DNA of 64,000 nt from positions 124,001 to 188,000 of the forward strand of contig NZ_JANLGI010000009.1 in the NCBI RefSeq assembly GCF_024655635.1, in the 5' to 3' direction. The notes below the pieces were generated by a model, which saw only the letters and a program-made list of their open reading frames with translations, did not search any database and was not told where the DNA came from. Shown here one piece after another: positions 1-7,894 of the stretch. Made by a program: the position numbers and the translations under genes. Source of the stretch: Allobosea sp. 47.2.35 (GTDB taxonomy: Bacteria > Pseudomonadota > Alphaproteobacteria > Rhizobiales > Beijerinckiaceae). The stretch's first letter is position 1. Each line of letters begins with the position of its first letter.

Positions 1-312
1 CCGTTTCCGGCATCGCATGCACTCACGCGGGATGGCCGCATCCTGCTGGTGCCGACGCCCGGCCATGTCGATGGGCATGTCGCGGTGATCGTGCGTGGCG
101 AAGGCGTCACGTATTTCCTCGCGGGCGACGCCACCTATTCGCAGGCCAATCTCCTCGCCGGCCAGACCGACGGCGTCACCAACGATCCCGCGACCGCGGT
201 CGCGACCTTGCAGGCGATCCTTCGCTTCGCTGCCGAGGAGCCGACGATCCTGCTGCCCGCGCACGATCCCGAAGGTCCGGCGCGGCTCGCCGCCGGTGCC
301 GTCCTCGCCTGA
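1..312 (+). CDS. Metallo-beta-lactamase-fold hydrolase, C-terminal part (5' truncated by window edge)
   Basis: The frame is open from base 1, so the N-terminus lies outside the window and about 103 residues are visible. They contain the second half of an MBL fold: TPGHVDGH (a metal-ligand His region after the third strand), GDATYS (bridging Asp) and LPAHDP (last metal His). This spacing resembles N-acyl-homoserine-lactonase-like and other small-substrate MBL hydrolases rather than true beta-lactamases. Metal-dependent hydrolysis is expected from the family; the substrate cannot be told. It ends 33 bp before the antiporter gene on the same strand. Confidence 0.8.
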   Translation, partial: PFPASHALTRDGRILLVPTPGHVDGHVAVIVRGEGVTYFLAGDATYSQANLLAGQTDGVTNDPATAVATLQAILRFAAEEPTILLPAHDPEGPARLAAGAVLA

Positions 313-345
313 ATCCTGTGCTCTGATCGCCTCGAAAGGTGCGCC

Positions 346-1455
346 ATGAAGGCCGAACGCTTCATCCGGATGCCGCAGACCGCCTGGATCTATCCCATGC
401 TCGCCGCGCTGTTCTATGCCGTGGCCTCCGCCCTAGGCTTCTCCGAGGGGCTGGCGCCGGGCTCCATGGGCTTCGTGCTGGCGGTGCTTCTCATGCCCGT
501 TCTGTTCGGCGCGATCTTCGCTGCCGTCTATCATGCCGAGGTCCTCGCCCACCGGACCGGCGAGCCCTATGGCACGCTGATCCTGACCGCGGCCGTGACG
601 GTCATCGAGGTTGCGCTGATCGCTTCCGTGATGATGTCGGGTGCGGAGGGGGCGCCGACGCTGGCGCGCGACACGGTCTATGCCGTGGTGATGACCGTCT
701 GCACGGGTCTGGCTGGCATCTGCATCCTTGTCGGCGGCTTGCGCTATCGCGAGCAGAGCTTTCGTGTGCCCGGAGCGGGTGCCTACCTGACGGTGCTGAT
801 GGTGCTGGCGACGCTGACGCTGATCCTGCCGAACTACACGCAGCACGCCTCCGGCCCAAGCTACTCCTCGGCGCAGCTCGTCTTCGTCGCCGTCGCGACG
901 CTGCTGCTTTACGGCGCCTTTCTCTATATCCAGACCGTGCGCCACCGCGACTACTTCATCGTGCCGGCGCCGCATCATGACTGGCATTTCGAGCCTTCGG
1001 CGAAGCGGCTGGCGGTCAGCGGCGCGCTTCTGCTGCTCGCGCTCGTCGCCATCGTGCTGCTCTCGAAGAAATTCGCCGTCATCGTTGAACTGGGCCGGGT
1101 CGCGGCGGGCGCGCCGCCGCAGGCCACCGGCCTCGTCGTTGCCATGCTGATCCTGCTGCCCGAGGGTATCGCCGCCGTGCAGGCCGCCCGCAACGATGCC
1201 CTCCAGAAGGCGCTCAACCTGGCGCTGGGGTCGGCGCTCGCCACCATCGGCATGACCTTTCCGGCGGTGGCGGTCGTCACCCTCCATCTCGGCAAGCCGC
1301 TTACGCTCGGCCTCGAACCCTCGGCCATGATCCTGCTGGCGCTGACCATGCTGGTCAGCACGCTGACTTTCGCGACCGGGCGCACCCATATGTTGCATGG
1401 GCTTGTCCATCTCGTGATCTTCGCGACCTTCCTCTTCCTCAGCTTCCAGCCCTGA
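346..1455 (+). CDS. Ca2+/H+ antiporter, ChaA/CaCA family (copy 1)
   Basis: 369 residues with about eleven hydrophobic segments. Two acidic alpha-repeat motifs of the calcium/cation antiporter superfamily are visible: GEPYGTLILTAAVTVIEVAL near residue 70 and LLPEGIAAVQAARNDAL near 275. Family members exchange cytoplasmic Ca2+ (or Na+/K+) for protons across the inner membrane. The start is the ATG after the upstream MBL gene. A second, clearly homologous 369-residue copy lies at 51661-52770. Cation specificity is inferred from the family only. Confidence 0.88.
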   Translation: MKAERFIRMPQTAWIYPMLAALFYAVASALGFSEGLAPGSMGFVLAVLLMPVLFGAIFAAVYHAEVLAHRTGEPYGTLILTAAVTVIEVALIASVMMSGAEGAPTLARDTVYAVVMTVCTGLAGICILVGGLRYREQSFRVPGAGAYLTVLMVLATLTLILPNYTQHASGPSYSSAQLVFVAVATLLLYGAFLYIQTVRHRDYFIVPAPHHDWHFEPSAKRLAVSGALLLLALVAIVLLSKKFAVIVELGRVAAGAPPQATGLVVAMLILLPEGIAAVQAARNDALQKALNLALGSALATIGMTFPAVAVVTLHLGKPLTLGLEPSAMILLALTMLVSTLTFATGRTHMLHGLVHLVIFATFLFLSFQP

Positions 1456-1623
1456 GGAGGGCGAGTGTGGCCGCTCTGGCGCCGGCGGGCTCGGCAACGG
1501 AAGCCGGCCCCGCGAGAAGCGCAGCTAACCCCTAGCCGGCGAAGGGCTTTTTGTCGGTAACCCGTTCGCGAGAGGACGCGGATCGGCCTTGCAAAAAAAT
1601 GCGGTTCCGGGTGCATAAAACAC

Positions 1624-1652
1624 TTGTGGTCGGGGGCGAGCGTCCGTATATC
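1624..1652 (+). promoter_or_regulatory. Candidate sigma70-type promoter of the ornithine decarboxylase leader
   Basis: TTGTGG (1624-1629) and TATATC (1647-1652) are separated by exactly 17 bases, giving an expected transcription start near 1659. It is the best promoter-like pair in the 645-bp gap before the decarboxylase and would give a leader of about 440 nt. It rests on sequence match alone. Confidence 0.45.
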
Positions 1653-1658
1653 GCGTTC

Positions 1659-2100
1659 ACCCAATTCGCACGTGCCTGTGGCCGCGTGCTGGTCGGTGGG
1701 CATCCGGACAAGAGGCCGGACAGCCGCCAGGGGTTGGAGGACGGATGGAGGGGATGGACATCCCTCAAATCACGCCTCCCGGTTTCCGCAAGGAGGCCGT
1801 TCCCCGACACAGACCGGCAGCCGGAGGCAAAACCGGCGAACCCCGAATCTCCACGGGGGACGCAGCTTAAAGCAACGACGGAGCGGGCTTTTTTGGTCTC
1901 GCCGGCTTTCCACAGGCCGGCACCGAAGAGGCTTGTCCTTCATTGCCGGCCGTGCGGGGTCTTCCCCAATCGAACGGTGTTTCGGGTCCGGACGGCTCGT
2001 CCGTTGTAGCAGGCGTCTCCACAGCGCCGCGCGACAGCGACGATTCACTCCGGCGATACATCGCATCGACGCCGCTTGCGTCGTAGGGGAGTCGCGTCTC
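1659..2100 (+). promoter_or_regulatory. Long structured 5' leader of ornithine decarboxylase (speF-leader-like)
   Basis: No credible long gene fills 1456-2100. Alphaproteobacterial ornithine decarboxylase genes are known to carry a roughly 400-nt conserved RNA upstream (the Rfam speF leader), and the position and size here match. Visible structure includes a GGGAT/ATCCC hairpin with a GGAC loop (1751-1764), a GCCGGC/GCCGGC pair around 1899-1920, and a T6 run near 1890 after a GC-rich stretch. A candidate short upstream ORF (1745-1870) is listed separately. Assignment to the Rfam family is inference from context; I could not run a covariance model. Confidence 0.5.
1745..1870 (+). CDS. Candidate 41-codon upstream ORF (leader peptide) in the decarboxylase leader
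   Basis: An ATG at 1745 is preceded by GGAGG (1736-1740) and opens a 41-codon frame ending in TAA at 1868-1870, about 230 bases before the decarboxylase start. The peptide begins MEGMDIPQITPPGFRKEAV and is rich in Pro and Arg. An internal ATG at 1754 is an alternative start. Third-position GC bias is weak, which would fit either a regulatory leader peptide or chance. Ornithine-sensing arrest peptides (SpeFL) control speF in enterobacteria, but no similarity to SpeFL is visible. Confidence 0.3.
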   Translation: MEGMDIPQITPPGFRKEAVPRHRPAAGGKTGEPRISTGDAA

Positions 2101-3246
2101 ATGACCGACCGCATCCGTGAGTTTCTTCGTACCCGCCGCGAGGACGGGCCCTGCGTCGTCATCGACACCGAAGTCGTGCGCGCCAACTATCATGCCTTCG
2201 CCCGTGCGTTGCCCGACACCCGCGTCTTCTACGCGGTGAAGGCCAACCCGGCGCCGGAGGTGCTCGCCCTGCTCGCCAAGCTCGGCTCCTGCTTCGATTG
2301 CGCCTCGGTCGTCGAGATCGAGCTCGCGCTCGCGGCCGGCGCCACGGCCGATCGCATCTCCTTCGGCAACACCATCAAGAAGGAGCGCGACGTCGTCCGC
2401 GCCATGGAGCTCGGCGTGCGCCTGTTCGCCGTCGACTGCACGGCCGAGGTCGAGAAGGTCGCCCGTTCCGCCGAGAAGACCGGCACGACCGACGCGCGCA
2501 TCTTCTGCCGCATCCTCTGCGATGGTGCCGGCGCCGACTGGCCGCTTTCGCGCAAGTTCGGCTGCGTGCCCGAGATGGCCGCGGACGTGCTCGAGCATGG
2601 CCATCGCATGGGTCTGCTGGCCTATGGCATCTCGTTCCATGTCGGCTCGCAGCAGGCCAACGTGAACGCCTGGGATTCGGCCCTGGCCTCGGCCTCGGCG
2701 ATCTTCAAGGAATGCGCCACCCGTGGCATCTCGCTGTCGATGGTCAACCTCGGCGGCGGTTTCCCGGCCCGCTACCTGAAGCCGATTCCGGGCGTGCCGT
2801 CCTATGGCGACGCGATCTTCCGGGCGCTGTCGAAGCATTTCGGCAACCAGCTGCCCGAGACGATCATCGAGCCGGGCCGCGGCATGGTCGGCGAAGCCGG
2901 CCTGATCGAGGCCGAGGTCGTGCTGATCTCGAAGAAGGCCGAAACGGACGAGGTCCGCTGGGTCTATCTCGATATCGGCAAGTTCAACGGTCTCGCCGAG
3001 ACCATGGACGAGGCGATCCGCTACCCCATCCGCACCGTGCGCGATGGCGATGCGACCGTCCCGTGCGTGCTCGCCGGCCCGACCTGCGACTCGGTCGACG
3101 TCATGTACGAGAAGACCCCGTACATGCTGCCCTTCTCGCTGGAGATCGGCGACAAGGTGCTGATCGAGGGCACGGGCGCCTATACGACGACCTATTCGGC
3201 CGTCGCCTTCAACGGCTTCCCGCCGCTGAAGCAGTACGTCATCTGA
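2101..3246 (+). CDS. Type III (alanine racemase-fold) PLP-dependent ornithine/lysine decarboxylase
   Basis: 381 residues. It decarboxylates ornithine (possibly also lysine) to putrescine (cadaverine). The PLP lysine is K47 in FYAVKANP, the cofactor-stacking His is H180 in SFHVGSQQ, the phosphate-binding loop is EPGRG at 257, and the second-subunit catalytic Cys is C329 in GPTCDSVDV, matching eukaryotic ODC. The frame is open far upstream, but ATG 2101 aligns with the usual family N-terminus and the upstream stretch is leader RNA. Homospermidine synthase, which uses putrescine, lies 0.9 kb downstream and supports the ornithine assignment. Expression is probably controlled through the long leader. 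Confidence 0.92.
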   Translation: MTDRIREFLRTRREDGPCVVIDTEVVRANYHAFARALPDTRVFYAVKANPAPEVLALLAKLGSCFDCASVVEIELALAAGATADRISFGNTIKKERDVVRAMELGVRLFAVDCTAEVEKVARSAEKTGTTDARIFCRILCDGAGADWPLSRKFGCVPEMAADVLEHGHRMGLLAYGISFHVGSQQANVNAWDSALASASAIFKECATRGISLSMVNLGGGFPARYLKPIPGVPSYGDAIFRALSKHFGNQLPETIIEPGRGMVGEAGLIEAEVVLISKKAETDEVRWVYLDIGKFNGLAETMDEAIRYPIRTVRDGDATVPCVLAGPTCDSVDVMYEKTPYMLPFSLEIGDKVLIEGTGAYTTTYSAVAFNGFPPLKQYVI

Positions 3247-3250
3247 CGTC

Positions 3251-3272
3251 GGAAGGAGCGCGAGCTCCTTCC
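3251..3272 (+). terminator. GNRA-loop hairpin after the decarboxylase gene
   Basis: A perfect 9-bp stem GGAAGGAGC / GCTCCTTCC closes a GCGA tetraloop four bases after the stop codon. No T tract follows, so it could be an RNA-stabilising 3' hairpin or a weak terminator rather than a classical intrinsic terminator. Confidence 0.5.
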
Positions 3273-3318
3273 TGATCCCATCGGGTCCGGCGAAGCGCCC
3301 TGTCTGAGACGGCAGGCT

Positions 3319-3412
3319 GCCCGGTCAAACGGGCGGAGCGTTCGTGTCTCCAAAACGGAGATGCGGGTGTGGCTCCCGCCGGACCCCTCTTCCCCACATC
3401 GTTTCATTGTGG
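3319..3412 (+). other. Four consecutive hairpins ahead of the GNAT gene
   Basis: Within 94 bases there are four back-to-back perfect stems: GCCCG/CGGGC (3319-3334, loop GTCAAA), TCTCC/GGAGA (3347-3361, loop AAAAC), GCGGG/CCCGC (3363-3379) and CCACA/TGTGG (3394-3412). They lie in the 228-bp gap between the decarboxylase and GNAT genes. A structured leader, an RNA-processing site or a small RNA are all possible; no known family was recognised. Confidence 0.4.
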
Positions 3413-3474
3413 CCGCGCGCGAGCGTGGCGCCGGGTAGGTCCATGAGGATGGGCGCTCCGGCCGGAGGTGCGTC

Positions 3475-4011
3475 ATGATCACGATCCGCGACGAGATCGC
3501 CAACGACATTCCCGCCCGCGAGGCGCTGCTCGACCGTTGCTTGGGCGAGCGCCGCACCGCGAAGTCCAGCGAGCGCCTGCGCGAAGGCCGTCTGCCGGCC
3601 GATGGGCTCGCCCTGACCGCCGAGCGCGATGGCGAAGTGCTGGCCACCGTCCGCCTCTGGCATGTGGAAGCCAATGGCGTGCCGGCGCTGCTGCTCGGCC
3701 CGCTCGCGGTGAAGCCGGAATTGCAGGGCGAGGGGCTCGGCAAGGCGATGATGCGCGAAGCGCTCTGGCGCGCGGCCTGCCGTGGGCATGGCGCCGTCAT
3801 CCTCGTCGGCGACGCGCCCTATTACGCCCGGTTCGGTTTCGATCCGGCGCTGACCCGTGATCTCGCCATGCCCGGCCCGGTCGAGCGCGAGCGCTTTCTC
3901 GCGATCGAACTGCGCGACGGTGCGCTCGATGGCGCACGCGGCGTGCTGGTCGCCAGCGGCGCTGTGATCCCTGCGGCCTTCGAAGCGGATGAGGTGGCGC
4001 GGGCCGCCTGA
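3475..4011 (+). CDS. GNAT family N-acetyltransferase (YhbS-like)
   Basis: 178 residues with a GNAT fold. Motif A is LLLGPLAVKPELQGEGLGKA (the acetyl-CoA pyrophosphate loop has the Q/R-x-x-G-x-G/A form as QGEGLG), followed by VILVGDAPYYARFGFDPAL, typical of the YhbS branch. It transfers acetyl from acetyl-CoA to an amine; the substrate is not evident from sequence. Its place between ornithine decarboxylase and homospermidine synthase on one strand makes a polyamine or related amine a reasonable guess, but it is only contextual. ATG 3475 follows an AGG-rich stretch (CCGGAGGTGCGTC). Confidence 0.85.
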   Translation: MITIRDEIANDIPAREALLDRCLGERRTAKSSERLREGRLPADGLALTAERDGEVLATVRLWHVEANGVPALLLGPLAVKPELQGEGLGKAMMREALWRAACRGHGAVILVGDAPYYARFGFDPALTRDLAMPGPVERERFLAIELRDGALDGARGVLVASGAVIPAAFEADEVARAA

Positions 4012-4164
4012 TCCTTCAGACCTATCGTCATCGCGCCGTCATCGCCCGGCGCTTTCCATGCGCTCACCCGCCTGGAAGGCGCTGCTTGCGATTGACGGCG
4101 CGATTTTGCGCTCATACGACCCTTTCGACCTTTTTTACCCCCGGGAACCCAGGAGTTACAGAGA

Positions 4165-5601
4165 ATGACGAATTGGCCCGTCTACGGCGAGATCACCGGC
4201 CCGATCGTGATGATCGGCTTCGGCTCGATCGGCCGCGGTACGCTGCCGCTGCTCGAACGGCACTTCAAGTTCGACAAGAGCCGCTTCGTCGTCATTGCTC
4301 CCGATGATTCCAACCGCCATCTGCTCGACGAGCGCGGCATCCGCTTCATCCAGGAAGCCGTCACCATCGAGAACTACCGGGAGATGCTGGAGCCGCTGCT
4401 GACCGCCGGCGGCGGGCAGGGTTTCTGCGTCAATCTTTCGTGCGATACCGGCTCGCGCGATATCATGGAGCTCTGCTCCAGCCTCGGCGCGCTCTATATC
4501 GACACGGTCAACGAGCCCTGGCTCGGCTTCTATTTCGACGAGAGCAAGGGGCCGGGCGAGCGCTCGAACTATGCTTTGCGCGAGATGACGCTGGCCGCCA
4601 AGCGTGCCCGTGCGCCGGGCTCGACGACGGCCGTCTCCTGCTGCGGCGCCAATCCCGGCATGGCTTCCTGGCTCGCCAAGAAGGCCTTGCTGAACGTCGC
4701 CGCCGATATGCGCCTCAACGTGCCGCAGCCGAAGACACGCGAGGAATGGGCCGGGCTGATGAAGCAGGTCGGCGTCAAGGGCATCCATATCGCCGAGCGC
4801 GACACGCAGCGTTCGAAGAATCCGAAGCCGCCAGGCGTCTTCGTCAACACCTGGTCGGTCGAAGGCTTCATCTCCGAGGGCGTGCAGCCGGCCGAGCTGG
4901 GCTGGGGCACCCATGAAAAATGGATGCCCGAGAACGCCCGCACCCATGAGACGGGCTCTCAAGCCGCGATCTATCTGATGCAGGCCGGTGCCGAGACCAA
5001 GGTGCGTAGCTGGTGCCCGACGCCGGGCCCGCAATACGGCTTCCTGGTGACGCATAACGAGTCGATCTCGATCGCCGATTATTTCACCGTGCGCGACGAG
5101 ACCGGCAAGGCGATCTTCCGGCCGACCTGCCACTACGCCTATCACCCGGCGAACGACGCGGTGCTCTCGCTGCACGAGATGTTCGGCAATGCCGGCCGCC
5201 CGCAAGAGGAGCACCACATCCTCGAGGAGAACGAAGTCGTCGACGGCATCGACGAGCTCGGCGTGCTGCTCTACGGCCACGACAAGGGCGCCTACTGGTT
5301 CGGCTCGCAGCTCTCGACCGAGGAGGCGCGCAAGCTTGCGCCCTACCAGACCGCGACCGGCCTGCAGGTTACCTCGGCGGTGCTCGCGGGCATGGTCTGG
5401 GCGCTGGAGAATCCGAAGGCCGGCATCGTCGAGGTCGAGGAGATGGATCTCGACCGCTGCCTTGCGATCCAGATGCCCTATCTTGGGCCGGTGAAGGGCT
5501 ACTACACCGACTGGACCCCGCTCGACGGCCGCCCGGGGCTGTTCCCGGAGGATATCGACACCAGCGATCCCTGGCAGTTCAGGAACATTCTGGTTCGGTA
5601 A
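4165..5601 (+). CDS. hss: Homospermidine synthase
   Basis: 478 residues, the usual length for bacterial homospermidine synthase of the Blastochloris viridis type. It condenses two putrescine molecules to sym-homospermidine, releasing ammonia, with NAD+ as a transient hydride carrier. An N-terminal Rossmann motif (IVMIGFGSIGRG, residues 13-24), the conserved NEPW segment near 115 and a C-terminal domain with TATGLQVTSAVLAGMVW are visible. Homospermidine replaces spermidine as the main triamine in many Hyphomicrobiales. The gene begins after GGGAACCCAGGAG and completes the decarboxylase-GNAT-hss polyamine cluster. Confidence 0.93.
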   Translation: MTNWPVYGEITGPIVMIGFGSIGRGTLPLLERHFKFDKSRFVVIAPDDSNRHLLDERGIRFIQEAVTIENYREMLEPLLTAGGGQGFCVNLSCDTGSRDIMELCSSLGALYIDTVNEPWLGFYFDESKGPGERSNYALREMTLAAKRARAPGSTTAVSCCGANPGMASWLAKKALLNVAADMRLNVPQPKTREEWAGLMKQVGVKGIHIAERDTQRSKNPKPPGVFVNTWSVEGFISEGVQPAELGWGTHEKWMPENARTHETGSQAAIYLMQAGAETKVRSWCPTPGPQYGFLVTHNESISIADYFTVRDETGKAIFRPTCHYAYHPANDAVLSLHEMFGNAGRPQEEHHILEENEVVDGIDELGVLLYGHDKGAYWFGSQLSTEEARKLAPYQTATGLQVTSAVLAGMVWALENPKAGIVEVEEMDLDRCLAIQMPYLGPVKGYYTDWTPLDGRPGLFPEDIDTSDPWQFRNILVR

Positions 5602-5633
5602 AGGCCGCCATTGAAGGGCATCTTTTGAAGGGT

Positions 5634-5806
5634 GTCATCCCGTGCGCGCTGCGGCACGTCAGTGCTGCTGCGCAGACACGGGACCGTTTTCAGGAAGGGG
5701 CGCTCCCTGATACAGGGCGTGCCCCTTTTGCTTGAAAGGCGCCTTCTCGTCGTGCGGTCCCGTGTCTGCGCAGCAGCGTTTCACGCTGCTGCGCGCACGG
5801 GATGAC
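5634..5806. repeat. Long extragenic palindromic element, copy 1 (173 bp, between convergent genes)
   Basis: The outer arms GTCATCCCGTGCGC (5634-5647) and GCGCACGGGATGAC (5793-5806) are perfect complements, and an inner perfect 22-bp pair joins 5665-5686 to 5755-5776. A central pair around GGGGCGCTCCCTG further folds the middle. The element fills the gap between hss (+) and an MFS gene (-). Related copies occur at 12246-12298 and 56224-56356. Confidence 0.85.
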
Positions 5807-5809
5807 GCC

Positions 5810-7204
5810 CTATGATTGGCGGACCTTCACGCCCGCGAGCAGCGCCGCACCCGCCAGGAAGAACACGATCAGCACGGCGAGCCCCGCCCTTTGGCTGGCG
5901 AAGATGGTGGTCGCCAGCGCGACCAGCGTCGGCCCCATGAAGGACGTGACCTTCCCCGAGAGCGCGAAGAGCCCGAAGAACTCGCCGATGCGCCCCTCCG
6001 GCGCCAATCGCGCCATCAGGCTGCGTGAGGCCGCCTGCATCGGGCCGGCGACCAAGCCGATCAGCAGGCCGAGACCCAGATAGACCCGCTCCGGCAGCGA
6101 GGCGAAGAGGCCGTCTCCGGCCACGGGGGGAGCCGCGGGGACCACGAACAGGATGCGGTCGGCGCCGAGCGAGAGGATGCCGATACAGGCGAAGAGCAGG
6201 CAGGCGATGGAGCCCAGCACCACAGGCTTTCCGCCGATGCGATCGTCGAGCTTGCCGCCAAGCCAGGCGCCCAGCGTGCCGGTGACGGTCAGCAGGATGC
6301 CGAAGATGCCGAGCTCGATCGTCTGCCAGCCGAAGACGCCGGCCGCGTAGATACCGCCGAAGGCGAAGAGCGCCACCAGCGCATCCTGGTAAATCATGTT
6401 GGCGAGCAGGAAGCGGCCGAGCGCGGGCAGCTTCGGCAGTTCGGCCAAGGTATCCTTCAGGCGCCCGACGCCGCCCTTCGCCGCCTCGGCAAGGCTCAGG
6501 CCGGTCTTGCCGGAATCCGGGGTCAGCAGGAACATCGGCGTGACGAAGACGATGAACCAGAGCGCCGTCAGTGGGCCGGAGAAGCGGTCGCCCTCGCGCG
6601 CGTCGGCATCGAGCCCGAGGATCGGCGCGATGCCGACGAGCGTCTTGCCGGTCTGCGGGTCGGCCGCTAGCAGGCCGAGCGTGATCGCGAGCGAGAGCAA
6701 GCCGCCGAGATAACCGATGGCCCAGCCCGTGCCCGAGAGCCAGCCGAGCCGCTCCGGTGGCACCAGCCGCGTCATCATCGCATTGTTGAAGGTGGTGGCG
6801 AATTCGGCTCCGATCGTCGCGATGACGAAGCCGGCCAACGCGATCGGCACCGCCCATGAGGAGCCCGGCACGGCGAACCAGAGCATGGCGGAGCCGATGA
6901 CCAGCAGCGCGCCGAAGGCGGCGATCCAGGGCTTGCGCGGTCCGGTCCGGTCGGCGATGCCGCCGAGCAGGGGCGAGAGCAGGGCGATGCACAGACCGGC
7001 GAAGCCTGTGGCATAGCCCCAGAGCGCCTGGCCGTCGGCTGCGTCCTTCGCCAGCGCCGAGGCGAAGAAGGGCGCGAAGACGAAGGTGGTGATCAGCGTG
7101 AAGAAGGGCTGGGCCGACCAGTCGAAGAACAGCCAGGCGGTGACCGCGCGGCGCGGCGGCCAGACGGTCGGTGGCGCTTCGGCAGGCGGCGTCGCTGGCG
7201 TCAC
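5810..7204 (-). CDS. MFS transporter, UMF1 / Atg22-like family
   Basis: 464 residues with about twelve membrane segments and the UMF1-type opening WLFFDWSAQPFFTLITTFVF. MFS-type cytoplasmic loops are seen at GGIADRTGPRKPW and GGKLDDRIGGKPV. The long frame upstream is spurious: the GTG at 7204 overlaps the stop of the LON-domain gene as GTGA (7201-7204), indicating translational coupling. Family members in bacteria are poorly characterised (eukaryotic Atg22 exports vacuolar amino acids), so the substrate is unknown. Last gene of the cnoX-LON-MFS minus-strand operon. Confidence 0.85.
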   Translation of the reverse strand: MTPATPPAEAPPTVWPPRRAVTAWLFFDWSAQPFFTLITTFVFAPFFASALAKDAADGQALWGYATGFAGLCIALLSPLLGGIADRTGPRKPWIAAFGALLVIGSAMLWFAVPGSSWAVPIALAGFVIATIGAEFATTFNNAMMTRLVPPERLGWLSGTGWAIGYLGGLLSLAITLGLLAADPQTGKTLVGIAPILGLDADAREGDRFSGPLTALWFIVFVTPMFLLTPDSGKTGLSLAEAAKGGVGRLKDTLAELPKLPALGRFLLANMIYQDALVALFAFGGIYAAGVFGWQTIELGIFGILLTVTGTLGAWLGGKLDDRIGGKPVVLGSIACLLFACIGILSLGADRILFVVPAAPPVAGDGLFASLPERVYLGLGLLIGLVAGPMQAASRSLMARLAPEGRIGEFFGLFALSGKVTSFMGPTLVALATTIFASQRAGLAVLIVFFLAGAALLAGVKVRQS

Positions 7205-7872
7205 TGCAGGGTCGTGTCCGGGTCGCCGCCGCCGCGGGCCAATTCGATCTCGGTGATCGCGACCAGCACTTCGGCCCGGTCCTTCAGCGTCTGCGCTTCC
7301 AGCAGCGCCTGCTTCTCGCGCGGCCCGAACGGGCACATCATCGAGAGCGCATTGACCAGCGCCTCGTTCGGCGCCTCGTTGACGCCCTTCCAGTCGATCT
7401 TGAGATCGTTGGCCTTGGCGAAGTCTCGGAGCGCCTTGAGCAGGCCCTTGCGGTCGACCTCGTCCTCGCCGGTGCGGGCGACGAAATCGGCGGCGAAGCT
7501 GTCATAGCTGACGCGGCCCTGGCGATAGGGCGTCGTCACCGCCAATTCGTCGAGCAGCCGGAAGCGGCTGATCCCGGTCAGGGTGATGATGTAGCGGCCG
7601 TCGCCGGTCTCGGAGAACTGGGTGATGCGGCCGAGGCAGCCGACCTTGAGCAGCGGCGGAATCTCGGGCTGCCGGCCGGTTTCCGGCTCGGGCTGGATGA
7701 TGCCGATGACCCGCTCGCCCTTCAGCGCATCGTCGGTCATGGCGAGATAGCGCGGCTCGAAGATGTTGAGTGGCATCTGGCCGCGCGGCAGGAGCAGGGC
7801 GCCGCCCAGGGGAAAGAGCGGGATCGCCGTCGGGCAATCCTTGGCTCCCTCGTAGACGGCGTTCATGCCCAT
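7201..7872 (-). CDS. LON peptidase N-terminal (substrate-binding) domain protein
   Basis: 223 residues. It contains only the LON N-terminal domain (IPLFPLGGALLLPRGQMPLNIFEPRY near residues 15-40, then RVIGIIQPEP and LGRITQFSETGDGRYII) and lacks the ATPase and peptidase domains of Lon. Such stand-alone LAN-domain proteins are widespread next to a thioredoxin-like cnoX gene in alphaproteobacteria, as here (22 bp gap). A role in protein quality control is inferred. The start could be ATG 7872 or ATG 7866; AAGGACGAGG precedes the first. Confidence 0.88.
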   Translation of the reverse strand: MGMNAVYEGAKDCPTAIPLFPLGGALLLPRGQMPLNIFEPRYLAMTDDALKGERVIGIIQPEPETGRQPEIPPLLKVGCLGRITQFSETGDGRYIITLTGISRFRLLDELAVTTPYRQGRVSYDSFAADFVARTGEDEVDRKGLLKALRDFAKANDLKIDWKGVNEAPNEALVNALSMMCPFGPREKQALLEAQTLKDRAEVLVAITEIELARGGGDPDTTLQ

Positions 7873-7894
7873 GCGCGCCTCGTCCTTGTGCCGG

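Noticed and set aside
433..1497. 354-codon minus-strand ORF opposite the first antiporter gene
   Set aside because: Composition is Arg/His/Gln/Gly-rich as typical for antisense shadows in high-GC DNA, and the plus strand encodes a clear membrane protein.
1624..2100. Upstream extension of the ornithine decarboxylase frame
   Set aside because: The extra 159 codons have no family similarity and lie over the leader RNA; the family N-terminus starts at ATG 2101.
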